From NCBI GenBank assembly GCA_050996575.1, contig JBPCRS010000100.1, positions 1 to 14,975 on the forward strand: a stretch of 14,975 bases of DNA, read 5' to 3'. Each line of letters opens with the position of its first letter. Positions within the stretch are counted from its first letter, which is position 1. This DNA is from DASUSH01 sp050996575. GTDB taxonomy: Bacteria; Actinomycetota; Thermoleophilia; Solirubrobacterales; 70-9. Of the stretch, positions 1-8,248 are shown piece by piece. The notes beneath the pieces were generated by a model, which saw only the letters and a list, made by a program, of their open reading frames with translations, searched no databases and was not told the origin of the DNA. Made by a program: the position numbers and the translations under genes.

Positions 1-1
1 C

Positions 2-757
2 TTACCCCTAGCGCTTCGTCGCTCGGCTGCCCCCCCCCCCGCGACCGCGCTGCTCGGCGCCGAAAAGCCGAAATCGCGGACCTGCCCGGTCGTCCTCGAC
101 ACGACAGTCGCCGCCTCATTTGCCGGCTTAATCGGCGCGGTGCTCAGCGCCGCCGCCGTCCAGCGCGGTCGCTCACCGTTCGCCGGCCGGCTCGGCGAGG
201 AGATCGGCTCGTCCGCGCTCACCCTCGCCGACGACGGCCTCGACCCGGAGGGCCTCGGCACGAGCCCGTTCGACGCCGAGGGCACACCCAGGCGCCGAAC
301 TCCCTTGATCAATCAGGGACAGCTGACCAACTACCTGCACGACTCCTACACCGCCCGCCGCGAAGGCGGCGACGCACGCTCGACCGGCAACGCATCACGC
401 GCCGGCTACCGCTCGGCGCCGAGCGTCGGCACATCGAACCCCGTCGTCGAGGCGGGGGAGGGCAGCTTCGACGAGCTACTCGCCGAAGCCGGCGACGGCG
501 TCTACGTCACCGACGTCGCCGGACTGCACTCCGGCGTCAACCCGGTATCCGGCACCTTCTCCGTCGGCGCCACCGGGATCCTGATCGAGAACGGCAAGCT
601 CACCAAGCCCGCGAACGAGTTCACGATCGCCTCGGACCTGGTCTCGATGCTGAAGGCGGTGAGCGCGGCGGCGGACGAAGCGAGGTGGGTGCCGTTCGGG
701 GGGTCGGTGAAGACGCCGGCGCTGTTGATTGGGGAGATGGCGGTCGGGGGCGCATAG
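2..757 (+). CDS. pmbA: PmbA/TldE-family protease subunit, C-terminal part (5' end outside window)
   Basis: This is the C-terminal half of a TldD/PmbA-family protein. Family members act as a TldD-TldE heterodimer that degrades unfolded peptides or trims modified peptides in the cytosol; the PmbA/TldE partner lacks the HExxxH zinc site. Seen here: the frame is open from base 2 to a TAG at 755-757. It contains the family blocks CPVVLD, FAGRLGE.IGS, LHDSYTARR, STGNASR and the diagnostic HSGVNPVSGTFSVGA. The last block is the PmbA-type version of the motif, not the Cys-containing TldD version. A TldD partner would be expected upstream and is not visible. The first ~13 codons, before ATALLGAEKP, do not resemble the family and end in a run of ten C, so the true frame there is doubtful. 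The call from about base 44 onward is secure. Confidence 0.88.
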   Translation, partial: LPLALRRSAAPPPATALLGAEKPKSRTCPVVLDTTVAASFAGLIGAVLSAAAVQRGRSPFAGRLGEEIGSSALTLADDGLDPEGLGTSPFDAEGTPRRRTPLINQGQLTNYLHDSYTARREGGDARSTGNASRAGYRSAPSVGTSNPVVEAGEGSFDELLAEAGDGVYVTDVAGLHSGVNPVSGTFSVGATGILIENGKLTKPANEFTIASDLVSMLKAVSAAADEARWVPFGGSVKTPALLIGEMAVGGA

Positions 758-918
758 CGTCGCGTGCCCGGTACTGATTCTGCCGGTCCCTCCACTCCGT
801 AGAAAAATCTCGTAAATAGCGGGATGTCGACTCTGCCGGAGCCGGTCTCGACGGTTTGACTGGCGCGCCGCTTCGCGCGGCTGCCTACGGTCGTCTCGAT
901 TCGACGAGGGGGGGAGCT
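758..918 (+). promoter_or_regulatory. Intergenic region, candidate promoter of the sigma-factor gene
   Basis: This 161-base gap between pmbA and the sigma gene contains one markedly AT-rich patch at 801-819, with TAAATA at 813-818 as a possible -10. No convincing -35 partner is visible. A small inverted repeat (GCCGC-TTCGC-GCGGC, about 867-881) follows. The gene's ribosome binding purines lie at 906-916. A promoter here is expected because the sigma gene follows an unrelated gene, but the exact site is inference. Confidence 0.3.
906..916 (+). promoter_or_regulatory. Ribosome binding site that decides the sigma-factor start
   Basis: A purine block reading GAGGGGGGGAG lies directly upstream of the ATG at 919. 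The GAGG at its left end gives a spacing of about 9 bases. The upstream in-frame TTG at 856 has no comparable site and would add 21 residues with no family resemblance, so 919 is preferred. Confidence 0.6.
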
Positions 919-2415
919 ATGGGGGCTCTGTTTTCGCGCATGGAGCGCGTTCGTTCAAGGACTGGGCGGGAGGAGGGGGGCGCCGCGCATGCCGCCGGGC
1001 TTGATGGGGGTGACGTGCATCAAGCGAGCGGCGAAACTGAGATCAGCGGGCGGCTGTCGGGAGGCCGAACTCCGAACGACGCGATCTACGCGCGTCTGTT
1101 CGAGAAGCTGCGGCGGCCCGCCATCGGGATGGTTCGGCGGGCGTTCGGGACAGCGTTCTCGGACGACGAGCTGGAGGACATCTACTCCGGCGCTTGGCTG
1201 AGCACTCTTTCGAGCCTTGATCGAAAGCCGCGCGACCTCGACGACGAGGAGCTGCGGCGCTATCTGATGACGGCAGTGGCCAACCAGGCCAGCCGTGAGA
1301 TGCGCAGGCGCGGGCGCAAGCCCACGGTGTCGATTGACGTTGCGGCCAATGCTGCCGACCTGACCTTGACGCCGGACGAGGTCGCGGCTCGGGCGGAGAC
1401 TTCCTCGGTCACGAGGGACGTTCTCGGATCGCTGCCCCCTCGTCGCAGGGCGGTGCTCGTCTTTCGTTATGGATGGGGGCTCGAGCCAAGCGAGGTATGT
1501 GGCTTGGTCGACGGACTATCGCCTCGGGCTTATCGCAAGGAGATCGAGCGAGGTGTAGCCGAGGTCGCGAGCAAGCTACGCATGGTCGAAGGCGGCGACT
1601 GGTGCGATAGTCGCGAGCCACTTCTCCGAGCCGTTGCGGCGGGGGTGGCTGATGAGGATCAACAGCGCCAGGCGCAACAGCACCTCGCCCATTGCCGCAC
1701 CTGCGCCGGATTCGTCACCAAACTCAATGGGCATCTGCACGAGCTCGGCAGCTCGGTCGCTCTCACGGGTGTCGCTGATGTTGCTTTCACTGGCGACGGC
1801 TCGATCGTCGACCGAGCGGTTGCCGTCGCGGAACGAGGCAAGCAGGCAGCCGGGTCGCTCTTCAGCCGCGGTTCCGAGGCAGCCGAGCAGGCCGCTACCC
1901 AGGTGGGTGCCGTAGGTGGTACTCGTGGAGCGGGCGTAGCTGGGGCAGGTGCTTTCGCGAAGCTTGCCGGGCTCGGCGCGTTGCCGAAGGTCGTTGCTGC
2001 CTGCTTGGGAACGAGCGCTGCCGCTACCGCCTGCGTCGCCGCCGGAGTGGTTCCAGGGCTTCGCGAGGAGCGCCCGCCCGCCCCCGAGCCGGTTGCAATG
2101 GAGCGATCCGTAGAGCGTGAGCGCAGCGACGCGAAGCGCCATGCGGCGCTTTCGCTCGCAGCTGCACCGGAACCCGAGCCCACCCCCGAGCCCCAGCCAG
2201 CGCCCGCCCCGGCCGCGCCCGCTGCCCCCTCGGAGCAATTACCTGCGCTTGAGAGCCCGCCGGTCGAGGAGCAACCGGAGGAGCCGCCACCGCCACCCGC
2301 AACGGCTCAGGAGTTCGCGCCGATCGGTGCGCCGACCGGAAGCTCGCAGCCAGCGGCCGAGGGCGGATCTTCAAACGGTGGCAGCGCCCCTACGGGCGGA
2401 GATTTCGCTCCATGA
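919..2415 (+). CDS. ECF-type sigma factor fused to zinc-finger anti-sigma-like domain with membrane span
   Basis: The 498-residue protein has sigma-70 region 2 at about 55-130, including SDDELEDIYSGAWLSTL and a YLMTAVANQA..EMRRRGRK segment. Region 4, at about 165-222, contains LPPRRRAVLVFRYGWGL and a helix-turn-helix. Next comes a zf-HC2-like element: C229, then H255-x3-C259-x2-C262, the zinc spacing of ZAS anti-sigma factors. Residues 352-380 form one hydrophobic Ala/Gly/Val segment, probably a membrane helix. From 381 onward the chain is rich in Pro, Glu and Ala, then Gly and Ser, and should lie outside the cell. Canonical ECF factors are about 180-200 residues, so more than half of this protein is extension. 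Sigma and anti-sigma functions in one chain imply a membrane-held factor released by a signal, perhaps by proteolysis (inference). The secreted-protein gene starts 40 bases downstream and is a plausible target or partner. The sigma call is secure; the switching mechanism is not shown. Confidence 0.85.
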   Translation: MGALFSRMERVRSRTGREEGGAAHAAGLDGGDVHQASGETEISGRLSGGRTPNDAIYARLFEKLRRPAIGMVRRAFGTAFSDDELEDIYSGAWLSTLSSLDRKPRDLDDEELRRYLMTAVANQASREMRRRGRKPTVSIDVAANAADLTLTPDEVAARAETSSVTRDVLGSLPPRRRAVLVFRYGWGLEPSEVCGLVDGLSPRAYRKEIERGVAEVASKLRMVEGGDWCDSREPLLRAVAAGVADEDQQRQAQQHLAHCRTCAGFVTKLNGHLHELGSSVALTGVADVAFTGDGSIVDRAVAVAERGKQAAGSLFSRGSEAAEQAATQVGAVGGTRGAGVAGAGAFAKLAGLGALPKVVAACLGTSAAATACVAAGVVPGLREERPPAPEPVAMERSVERERSDAKRHAALSLAAAPEPEPTPEPQPAPAPAAPAAPSEQLPALESPPVEEQPEEPPPPPATAQEFAPIGAPTGSSQPAAEGGSSNGGSAPTGGDFAP

Positions 2416-2441
2416 GCGTGCCGAGACGAGAAACGCCGACC

Positions 2442-2450
2442 GGAAAGGGA
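2442..2450 (+). promoter_or_regulatory. Ribosome binding site that fixes the start of the secreted repeat protein
   Basis: GGAAAGGGA ends 5 bases before the ATG at 2456. That ATG is followed immediately by a clean signal peptide. The frame is open for a further 339 bases upstream, but that part lies over the proline-rich tail of the sigma gene, so 2456 is the real start. Confidence 0.75.
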
Positions 2451-2455
2451 AGTCG

Positions 2456-5302
2456 ATGGAAGCACGGTTGATCACGAGAAAGCGGGTCGGAGTCGCGATC
2501 CTCCTTGCTGCCGTCTGCTGGCTGGCACTCGCGGCTGAAGCACGGGCGGGCACGTACACCGTGCGCGAGTGCGACATTCCCGAGACCGGGCCTTCCTACG
2601 GGCACCCCGACGTTTCCGCGGCCGCATCCGGAGGCCAGTACAGCTACGCCAACCAGTGCGGGGTCTCGGACGGCATCGGCCTTGCGATGTACGGGAACCA
2701 GACCCTGCCGCAGGGCAGCCACTTCGAGTGGAACTTCTACGCGCCGAGCGGAACCCGATATCTGTCTGGACACGTCGACCTGGCGATCCGGAACTCCCTC
2801 GGGCACCACAGCCAGCTCCGACTTGGGACGCCGAGCGCCTTCTACTCAACGCCGCACGCGGGTTCCACCCAGAACGATACGTGGCAGCGGATCGACTGGT
2901 CCGCGCCGAGTTCGGACACCACCAGGCTCTCGCTCTCGCAGACCTGTCCGCAGGGCAACGGCGGCTGTGCCGGCAACGACTTCTACCCGTTCTCCAACTT
3001 CACCCTCTCGCGCCAGTACGTCTTCAACATGTACGACGAGGTGGCTCCGTCGGCGGCGAGCCTCGGCGGGTCGCTGGTATCGGGCGGATGGAAGACCGGC
3101 TCGCAGGGCGCGACAGTCTCCGGCTCCGACCTCGGCTCCGGGGTCCGCGCTGTCGAGCTCTATGTCAACGGCAACCTCGCGACGAGCGCCGCAAACGCCT
3201 GCGGTGAGCTAGGCGGCGGGCTGGGCTTCCAGTCGATGGCGCCTTGCCCAGGCTCGGACTCGAAGGCGCTCGGCGGGCTCAACGTCGGCGCCGGGCCCTT
3301 CCATGAGGGCAGCAACACGGTCATGGGATACACCCGCGACCTCGGCTCCTCGCCGAACTACAGCTCGCCCTCAACCCACACCGTGATGGTCGACTCGGTC
3401 GCCCCGACAGCGGTCTCGTCGCTCGGTGTCGCCGAGGGCGAGAGCTGGTTCCCCGAGGACGACTTCCACGTCAACTTCGCAAACCCGCCGGCGGGTCAGC
3501 AGACCTCGCCGCTCGAGGGCACTCGATACCGGATTACCAAGGTCGGCGGTGGATACGACTCCGGCGTTCAGTACGCCCCGGCGTCGGTCACCTCGTTGAC
3601 GCTCGACGACCAGCTTCCGGGCAACGGCCACTTCCAACTCAAGGTCTGGAAGCAGGACGCGGCGGGAAATCACAACGAGGGCGCAGCGCAGACGGTGAAT
3701 CTGCGGGTTGATGAGACGGTTCCTGCGAACTCCCAGCCGGGTATCGCGAACGGGTGGATTGCGGGGGACGAGTTCCCTTACCCGCAGGATTGGTCTGCGG
3801 TCACTCCTGGCGCGGGTAATCCCTCCGGCATTCAGGGATACGCGGTCAGCATCGACCAGGCGGCAACCTCGAATCCGTGTGCTCAGCAGGTTCCGGCAAA
3901 TCTCTGCACCGGCAGCGAGGTGAACGAGCCCGGGCAGGGCAACCTCACCGGCGACATCGCGAACCTCCCCGAGGGCTCGAGCTACGTCCATGTCGTCGCC
4001 GTGACCGGTGCCGGACTTCCCTCAGGCGCCGTCCTCCACACCGAGCTCAAGGTCGACAAGACCGTGCCCAATACGACGCTCGGAAGTGTGCCCGACGGGT
4101 GGGTGAACCACGACGTTGCACTGGCGGCGACCGCGACTGACGCGCTCTCGGGCATGACCCCGGTCGTCGGCGATGCCGAGCAGCCGGCGACGTTCATCGA
4201 CGTCAACGGACAGCGGACGTCCTCGGCAAGCGATCAAGCGGCGAAGAGCCTGACCGCGGAGGGCATCAGCGAGGTCCGCTACTCGGCGCGCGATCTCGCC
4301 GGCAACGAGGGCGGCGGAGGCTCGGCCACGGTCAAGGTCGACAAGACCGCCCCGCAGGTCGCATTTGAGAACGTTCAAGCGGCCGAGAAACCCGAGCTGT
4401 TGCGTGCGCCGTTCACGGAAACGCTCTCAGGCGCCGCCGAAGGCGTGATCGAGTACCGCAAGGCGGGGTCGCTGGCGTGGCAGGGGCTGCCGACGACGAT
4501 TACCGGCTCGGCGCTCGAGGCGAAGGTTCCATCCGACGACCTCGCTGATGGCGACTACGAGTTTCGTGCCGCCGTCGCCGACGTCGCCGGCAATATCGGG
4601 CAGAGCTCGGCGCGGGCCAATGGCCAGCCGATGAAGCTGACCCTGCCGATCAAGGCGGTGACCGCGCTGCGCGCCGGGATCGAGGGCAAGACCGAGCAGA
4701 CGACCGTGGCATACGGCCACGTGGTGACCGTCTCGGGCACCCTACGGAATGGGGAGGCCGACGTCGGCGGCGAGCGGATCGTCGTCCGCGAGACCTACGA
4801 CGAGGGTTCGTTCGAGAACAGCAACGAACTGACCGCTCGGACGAACGGCCAAGGCGAGTTCTCGGTCAACCTGCCAGCCGGACCCTCACGCAGGATTCGC
4901 GCCCTCTACGACGGCTCGGATCGCTTCACGAAGTCGAGCTCCGATGAGCTGCGTCTGAACGTTGGGGGCTCGATCGGCTTTAAGGTGAAGCGCAAGCGCG
5001 TCAAGGCCGGCAAGGTCGCCAGGTTCAAGGGCTCGATCGGTTCGCAGGGCGCGGCGATCCCAAACGCCGGCAAGATCGTCGAGGTGCAGTTCTACGACGT
5101 CACGAAGAAGAGCTGGCGAACCGTGGACGGAGCATTCCGTACGAACGCCAAGGGCGCGTTCAGGAAGAAGTACCGCTTCGGACGCTTCTATACGGCTCGG
5201 ACCCCGATCAGATTTCGCGCCTTCCTTACCCCCGAGAACGGCTGGCCTTACGGGCCGAAGGCATCTACAAGTCGTAGGGTCACGGTCATCCCGAGGGGCT
5301 GA
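2456..5302 (+). CDS. Secreted multi-domain Ig-like repeat protein, function unknown
   Basis: This is a 948-residue exported protein. Residues 1-31 form a signal peptide: basic start, hydrophobic core, then AEARA before GTYTV. Residues ~32-190 look like a jelly-roll-type beta domain (FEWNFYAPSGTRYLSG; TYTVREC opening). After it come beta modules whose borders are marked by five related linkers beginning at D194 (DEVAPS), D313 (DSVAPT), D419 (DETVPA), D534 (DKTVPN) and D629 (DKTAPQ). Such linkers are typical of tandem bacterial Ig-like domains. Two further beta sandwiches follow: about 757-845 (VSGTLRNGEADVGGERIVV) and about 855-948, the latter very basic (KVKRKRVKAGK). No catalytic motif, sortase signal or C-terminal membrane anchor is visible. 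It lies 40 bases after the sigma gene and 54 before the subtilase gene, so co-transcription is plausible. A surface or matrix role is inference; the fold types are fairly secure. Confidence 0.8.
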   Translation: MEARLITRKRVGVAILLAAVCWLALAAEARAGTYTVRECDIPETGPSYGHPDVSAAASGGQYSYANQCGVSDGIGLAMYGNQTLPQGSHFEWNFYAPSGTRYLSGHVDLAIRNSLGHHSQLRLGTPSAFYSTPHAGSTQNDTWQRIDWSAPSSDTTRLSLSQTCPQGNGGCAGNDFYPFSNFTLSRQYVFNMYDEVAPSAASLGGSLVSGGWKTGSQGATVSGSDLGSGVRAVELYVNGNLATSAANACGELGGGLGFQSMAPCPGSDSKALGGLNVGAGPFHEGSNTVMGYTRDLGSSPNYSSPSTHTVMVDSVAPTAVSSLGVAEGESWFPEDDFHVNFANPPAGQQTSPLEGTRYRITKVGGGYDSGVQYAPASVTSLTLDDQLPGNGHFQLKVWKQDAAGNHNEGAAQTVNLRVDETVPANSQPGIANGWIAGDEFPYPQDWSAVTPGAGNPSGIQGYAVSIDQAATSNPCAQQVPANLCTGSEVNEPGQGNLTGDIANLPEGSSYVHVVAVTGAGLPSGAVLHTELKVDKTVPNTTLGSVPDGWVNHDVALAATATDALSGMTPVVGDAEQPATFIDVNGQRTSSASDQAAKSLTAEGISEVRYSARDLAGNEGGGGSATVKVDKTAPQVAFENVQAAEKPELLRAPFTETLSGAAEGVIEYRKAGSLAWQGLPTTITGSALEAKVPSDDLADGDYEFRAAVADVAGNIGQSSARANGQPMKLTLPIKAVTALRAGIEGKTEQTTVAYGHVVTVSGTLRNGEADVGGERIVVRETYDEGSFENSNELTARTNGQGEFSVNLPAGPSRRIRALYDGSDRFTKSSSDELRLNVGGSIGFKVKRKRVKAGKVARFKGSIGSQGAAIPNAGKIVEVQFYDVTKKSWRTVDGAFRTNAKGAFRKKYRFGRFYTARTPIRFRAFLTPENGWPYGPKASTSRRVTVIPRG

Positions 5303-5356
5303 CGTGTCTGCAACCCGCATTTCGGCCGCTCGATTTGCCGATACTTCACGGAGGGG

Positions 5357-8233
5357 ATGAGGGCACAGCGACGGATAGGGATCGCAGTTTGCGGCTTCGC
5401 CGTCGTTCTCGCCATCGCCGGAACGGGCGCTGCGTTCGCCGGCGGAGATGTGGGAGACGGGGCTCGTCTCGATCCCGCGACAACCTGGTCGCCGCGCGGT
5501 GTAGCTTCGGATCTGCTCGTGGGCGATCCCGCCGAACTCGTCCGCGTCCGGATCATGCTCGCTGACCAGCCCGTACTCCGGGCGACTTCTCGTCCCGCGT
5601 TCCAGCGCGTCGTATTCCCGCCGTCAGCGACCACGGCGAGCGGAGACGGTGCCGAGCGCCCCGACCGGATCACCGTTGGGGAGAAGGACGTTGGGCGTCG
5701 CAATGAGCGCCGCTACACGCGCGGGATAGATGCTCTCGGCGATGACGTTGCCAAAGCATCCGCGCAGCAAATCCCGGTCGTCGTCGCGGTTCGAAACGGC
5801 GGAGGAAAGGTGCTAGTGCGCGACGTGATCGCCAACGCGATCGTCGCGCGCTTGCCGCGCGGTGAGCTTGCAAGACTTGCGTCCCGTCGTGGCGTCCAGT
5901 TCATCACGCCTGCCGACGTCGATCGGCCACTGATGGACGTCTCAGTACCAGTTACCGGCGCACCCTCCTGGTGGGCAGCCGGCTTCACCGGCGGCACCGG
6001 GGGAATCGACAGCGTTCCGGCCGACGCCGGCATCGCAAGCGAGGTACCGGACTCGACGCATCCCGCCTTCGCCGGCCTCGCTGTTGATCGCGATCCTGCT
6101 CTTCTCCCGGTGAGCTCAAGCAGTACACACGGCACTCACACCTCTGGCGTTGTCGCTTCACAAGAAATTGCCCATCGCGGTGTCGCCCACGGCACAGATC
6201 ATCTTGTCGCTGGCCGCGATACGTACCTCCTCGGAATTCCGGACTTTGACGGCAACCCCGGCGCCACGGATCCCGCAGAGGCCTTCAACCTCAGCTTCGG
6301 GGGCGACACGAACGACGACAACTCCGGTGCACCCGACGACCTCCTCGTCGACGCCTTCAACGTCGGCTACGCGCAAGGCGCCGGCAACGACGGCCCAACC
6401 ATCGGCACCGTTGGAAACGTCGGCCGCAACGTCCTCACGATCGGCGCTTTCGCCGATCTCGGCACCACCTCGACCGCCGACGACATCATCGCCAGCTTCT
6501 CCTCGCGCGGACCCAGCCCCGGCGGCCGAAAGAAGCCGGACCTCGTAGCCCCCGGGCTCTCGATATTAAGCCCGAGCGGCCATTGGGAGAACACCGCGCC
6601 TCCCTGCGACGGCGACTTCACCGACCCCGACACGAGCTGTGCCGACTTCACCAATGTCAACGGCACCTCCTTCTCCGCCCCCCACGTCGCCGGCGCCCTG
6701 ACCCTTCTCGAGGGCGCGGGGATCTCCGATCCGAAGGTTCAGCGCGCGATCCTGATCAACTCGGCGCGCGACTTCGCCGGCCAGACGAGTTGGCAGCCGG
6801 ATTCGGGGTGGGGCGCACTCGACCTGACCGAGGCACTCGCGCACCGCACGCAGACCGCCGAGAGCACTGTCGAAGGCGGCTCGGCGCGCTTCTACCGCTC
6901 AACCGTCGGCGCCGGCGACAAGGCGACCCTCGCCTGGGAGCTTCGCGGCATCTACGAGCAGAGCCTCGCTTACACCGTTTCCAATCTCGATTTGCGCGCC
7001 TACCGAGCATCCGACCTCGCCGCGATCGCGCCGCCTGCAGACCCCGGCCACGGCGGCGGGCCTGACGCCGGAGACCCGAACGACACGGTCGAGCAAATCC
7101 GCTCGCCGGCGGCGCAGGAGACGATCTACAAGGTCGAGGCCTCCTCCACCGTCGATGGCGCCAACGCCGAGCCATTCGCGCTCGCAGCCGAGTCGTCGCT
7201 CGAGCAGCTGAGCGCGCCCGAGGTCGATCCGGTCAATATCACCGGCTCGGAGTCGTCAGTGAGTTGCGGCTCGGAGATCGTTGTCACCGCGGCGTTCGAG
7301 AATTCCTCCGACGATCTGGACGCCGAGAGCGCCACTGCTTCCCTCACCTTCCCGGCGGGTATCGAACTCGTCTCGGGCCCCGCCATCCAGCAGGTCTCCG
7401 GCGGAACGCTCGAAACGTCGACCCCCGCCTCCGAGGTCCGCTCCTGGACCCTCCGCCCAACCGCCCACGGAACCCATCAACTCAGCCTTACCGGAGCGGG
7501 CGGGACGATGGGGGAGACGTTCAACTCATCCGACTCGATCGCGATCACCGGCGTCTGCCCGCCGCCCGATCCTCCGCCGCCCGATCCGCCTGCGCTCGTC
7601 ACCGAGGTCGTGCCGACCACGCTCGCGCTTACCCCTGCCGCGCCGACGCGCTGCGGCGTGCCCCTCCGCCTAGACGCGACGCTGCGAAACGGCACCTCGG
7701 TCGACGCCGCCGACGCCCGCGCCGAGCTCGTTCTGCCAGCTGGGGCCGAGCTCGTCTCCGGAGGTCCGGCTCAGAACGTCTCGGAGGGGGTCCTGGAGGC
7801 CGGCGCTTCCGAGCCGCACACCTGGTCGCTGCGCCTGAGGGAGCCCGGATCGCGCGCTCTGACGATCACCGGGACCGGCACGGCCTCCGGGCGCTCCTAT
7901 AGCGCGCAGGCAAGCCTTACCGCGTCCTGCCAGCGTCGAGCGGTCGACCTCCAGCTCGAAAAGCTCAAACTGAAAAAAGGGAAGCTCGTCGTCTCGGGGG
8001 AGCTCACAACGGCGGACGGCGGAGTGCCCACGGGCGAGGTCGAGATCGTCGCCGCCGGAAAGGGGGCGGACCCCAAGATGACGGTCGACGCCGACGATGA
8101 GTTCGCCGCGAGGCTGCGGATCTGCCGGCCCGGCAAGCGGAAGGTCACTGCAACTTACCCAGGCGACGTCGGCTACCTACCCGCCTCGGAAAGGGCAGCG
8201 ATCAAACTCGAAGCGAAGCGGCTTCGGTGTTGA
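5357..8233 (+). CDS. Secreted subtilisin-family (S8) serine protease with C-terminal beta domains
   Basis: This 958-residue protein starts with a signal peptide (~1-29, ending AAFAGG). An I9-like propeptide precedes the catalytic domain (ELARLASRRGVQFI before WWAAGFTG). The catalytic domain spans about 205-500. Its triad is D223 (ADAG), H258 (HGTHTSG) and S438 (NGTSFSAPHVAG), with oxyanion-hole N344 (AGNDGP). The Asp motif is D-A-G rather than the usual D-S/T-G, and its strand is less hydrophobic than normal. After the protease come two CARDB/DUF11-like beta repeats of about 110 residues, split by a PPPDPPPPDPP linker. A terminal Ig-like sandwich (LVVSGELTTADGGVPTGEVEI) resembles the one near the end of the preceding gene's product. 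GGAGGGG at 5350-5356 touches the ATG, so Shine-Dalgarno spacing is short; no better start fits the signal peptide. It should act outside the cell on unknown proteins. The 3' end faces vapC with a 15-base gap. Confidence 0.9.
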   Translation: MRAQRRIGIAVCGFAVVLAIAGTGAAFAGGDVGDGARLDPATTWSPRGVASDLLVGDPAELVRVRIMLADQPVLRATSRPAFQRVVFPPSATTASGDGAERPDRITVGEKDVGRRNERRYTRGIDALGDDVAKASAQQIPVVVAVRNGGGKVLVRDVIANAIVARLPRGELARLASRRGVQFITPADVDRPLMDVSVPVTGAPSWWAAGFTGGTGGIDSVPADAGIASEVPDSTHPAFAGLAVDRDPALLPVSSSSTHGTHTSGVVASQEIAHRGVAHGTDHLVAGRDTYLLGIPDFDGNPGATDPAEAFNLSFGGDTNDDNSGAPDDLLVDAFNVGYAQGAGNDGPTIGTVGNVGRNVLTIGAFADLGTTSTADDIIASFSSRGPSPGGRKKPDLVAPGLSILSPSGHWENTAPPCDGDFTDPDTSCADFTNVNGTSFSAPHVAGALTLLEGAGISDPKVQRAILINSARDFAGQTSWQPDSGWGALDLTEALAHRTQTAESTVEGGSARFYRSTVGAGDKATLAWELRGIYEQSLAYTVSNLDLRAYRASDLAAIAPPADPGHGGGPDAGDPNDTVEQIRSPAAQETIYKVEASSTVDGANAEPFALAAESSLEQLSAPEVDPVNITGSESSVSCGSEIVVTAAFENSSDDLDAESATASLTFPAGIELVSGPAIQQVSGGTLETSTPASEVRSWTLRPTAHGTHQLSLTGAGGTMGETFNSSDSIAITGVCPPPDPPPPDPPALVTEVVPTTLALTPAAPTRCGVPLRLDATLRNGTSVDAADARAELVLPAGAELVSGGPAQNVSEGVLEAGASEPHTWSLRLREPGSRALTITGTGTASGRSYSAQASLTASCQRRAVDLQLEKLKLKKGKLVVSGELTTADGGVPTGEVEIVAAGKGADPKMTVDADDEFAARLRICRPGKRKVTATYPGDVGYLPASERAAIKLEAKRLRC

Positions 8234-8248
8234 CCCGGCGCTTCCTCG

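Noticed and set aside
891..907. Small inverted repeat TCGTC...GACGA before the sigma gene
   Set aside because: A 5-base stem in GC-rich DNA is expected by chance and has no supporting context.
856..918. TTG start adding 21 residues to the sigma factor
   Set aside because: No ribosome binding site precedes it and the added residues match nothing; the ATG at 919 follows a purine-rich site.
1576..2238. Long open frame on the minus strand inside the sigma gene
   Set aside because: It is a shadow of high-GC codon bias; composition is Gly/Arg-rich and shows no domain, while the plus strand carries clear sigma motifs.
2117..2455. Upstream extension of the secreted repeat protein, rich in Arg, Pro and Ser
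   Set aside because: It lies over the proline-rich tail of the sigma gene in another frame, has no signal peptide at its start, and the ATG at 2456 has a good ribosome binding site and signal peptide.
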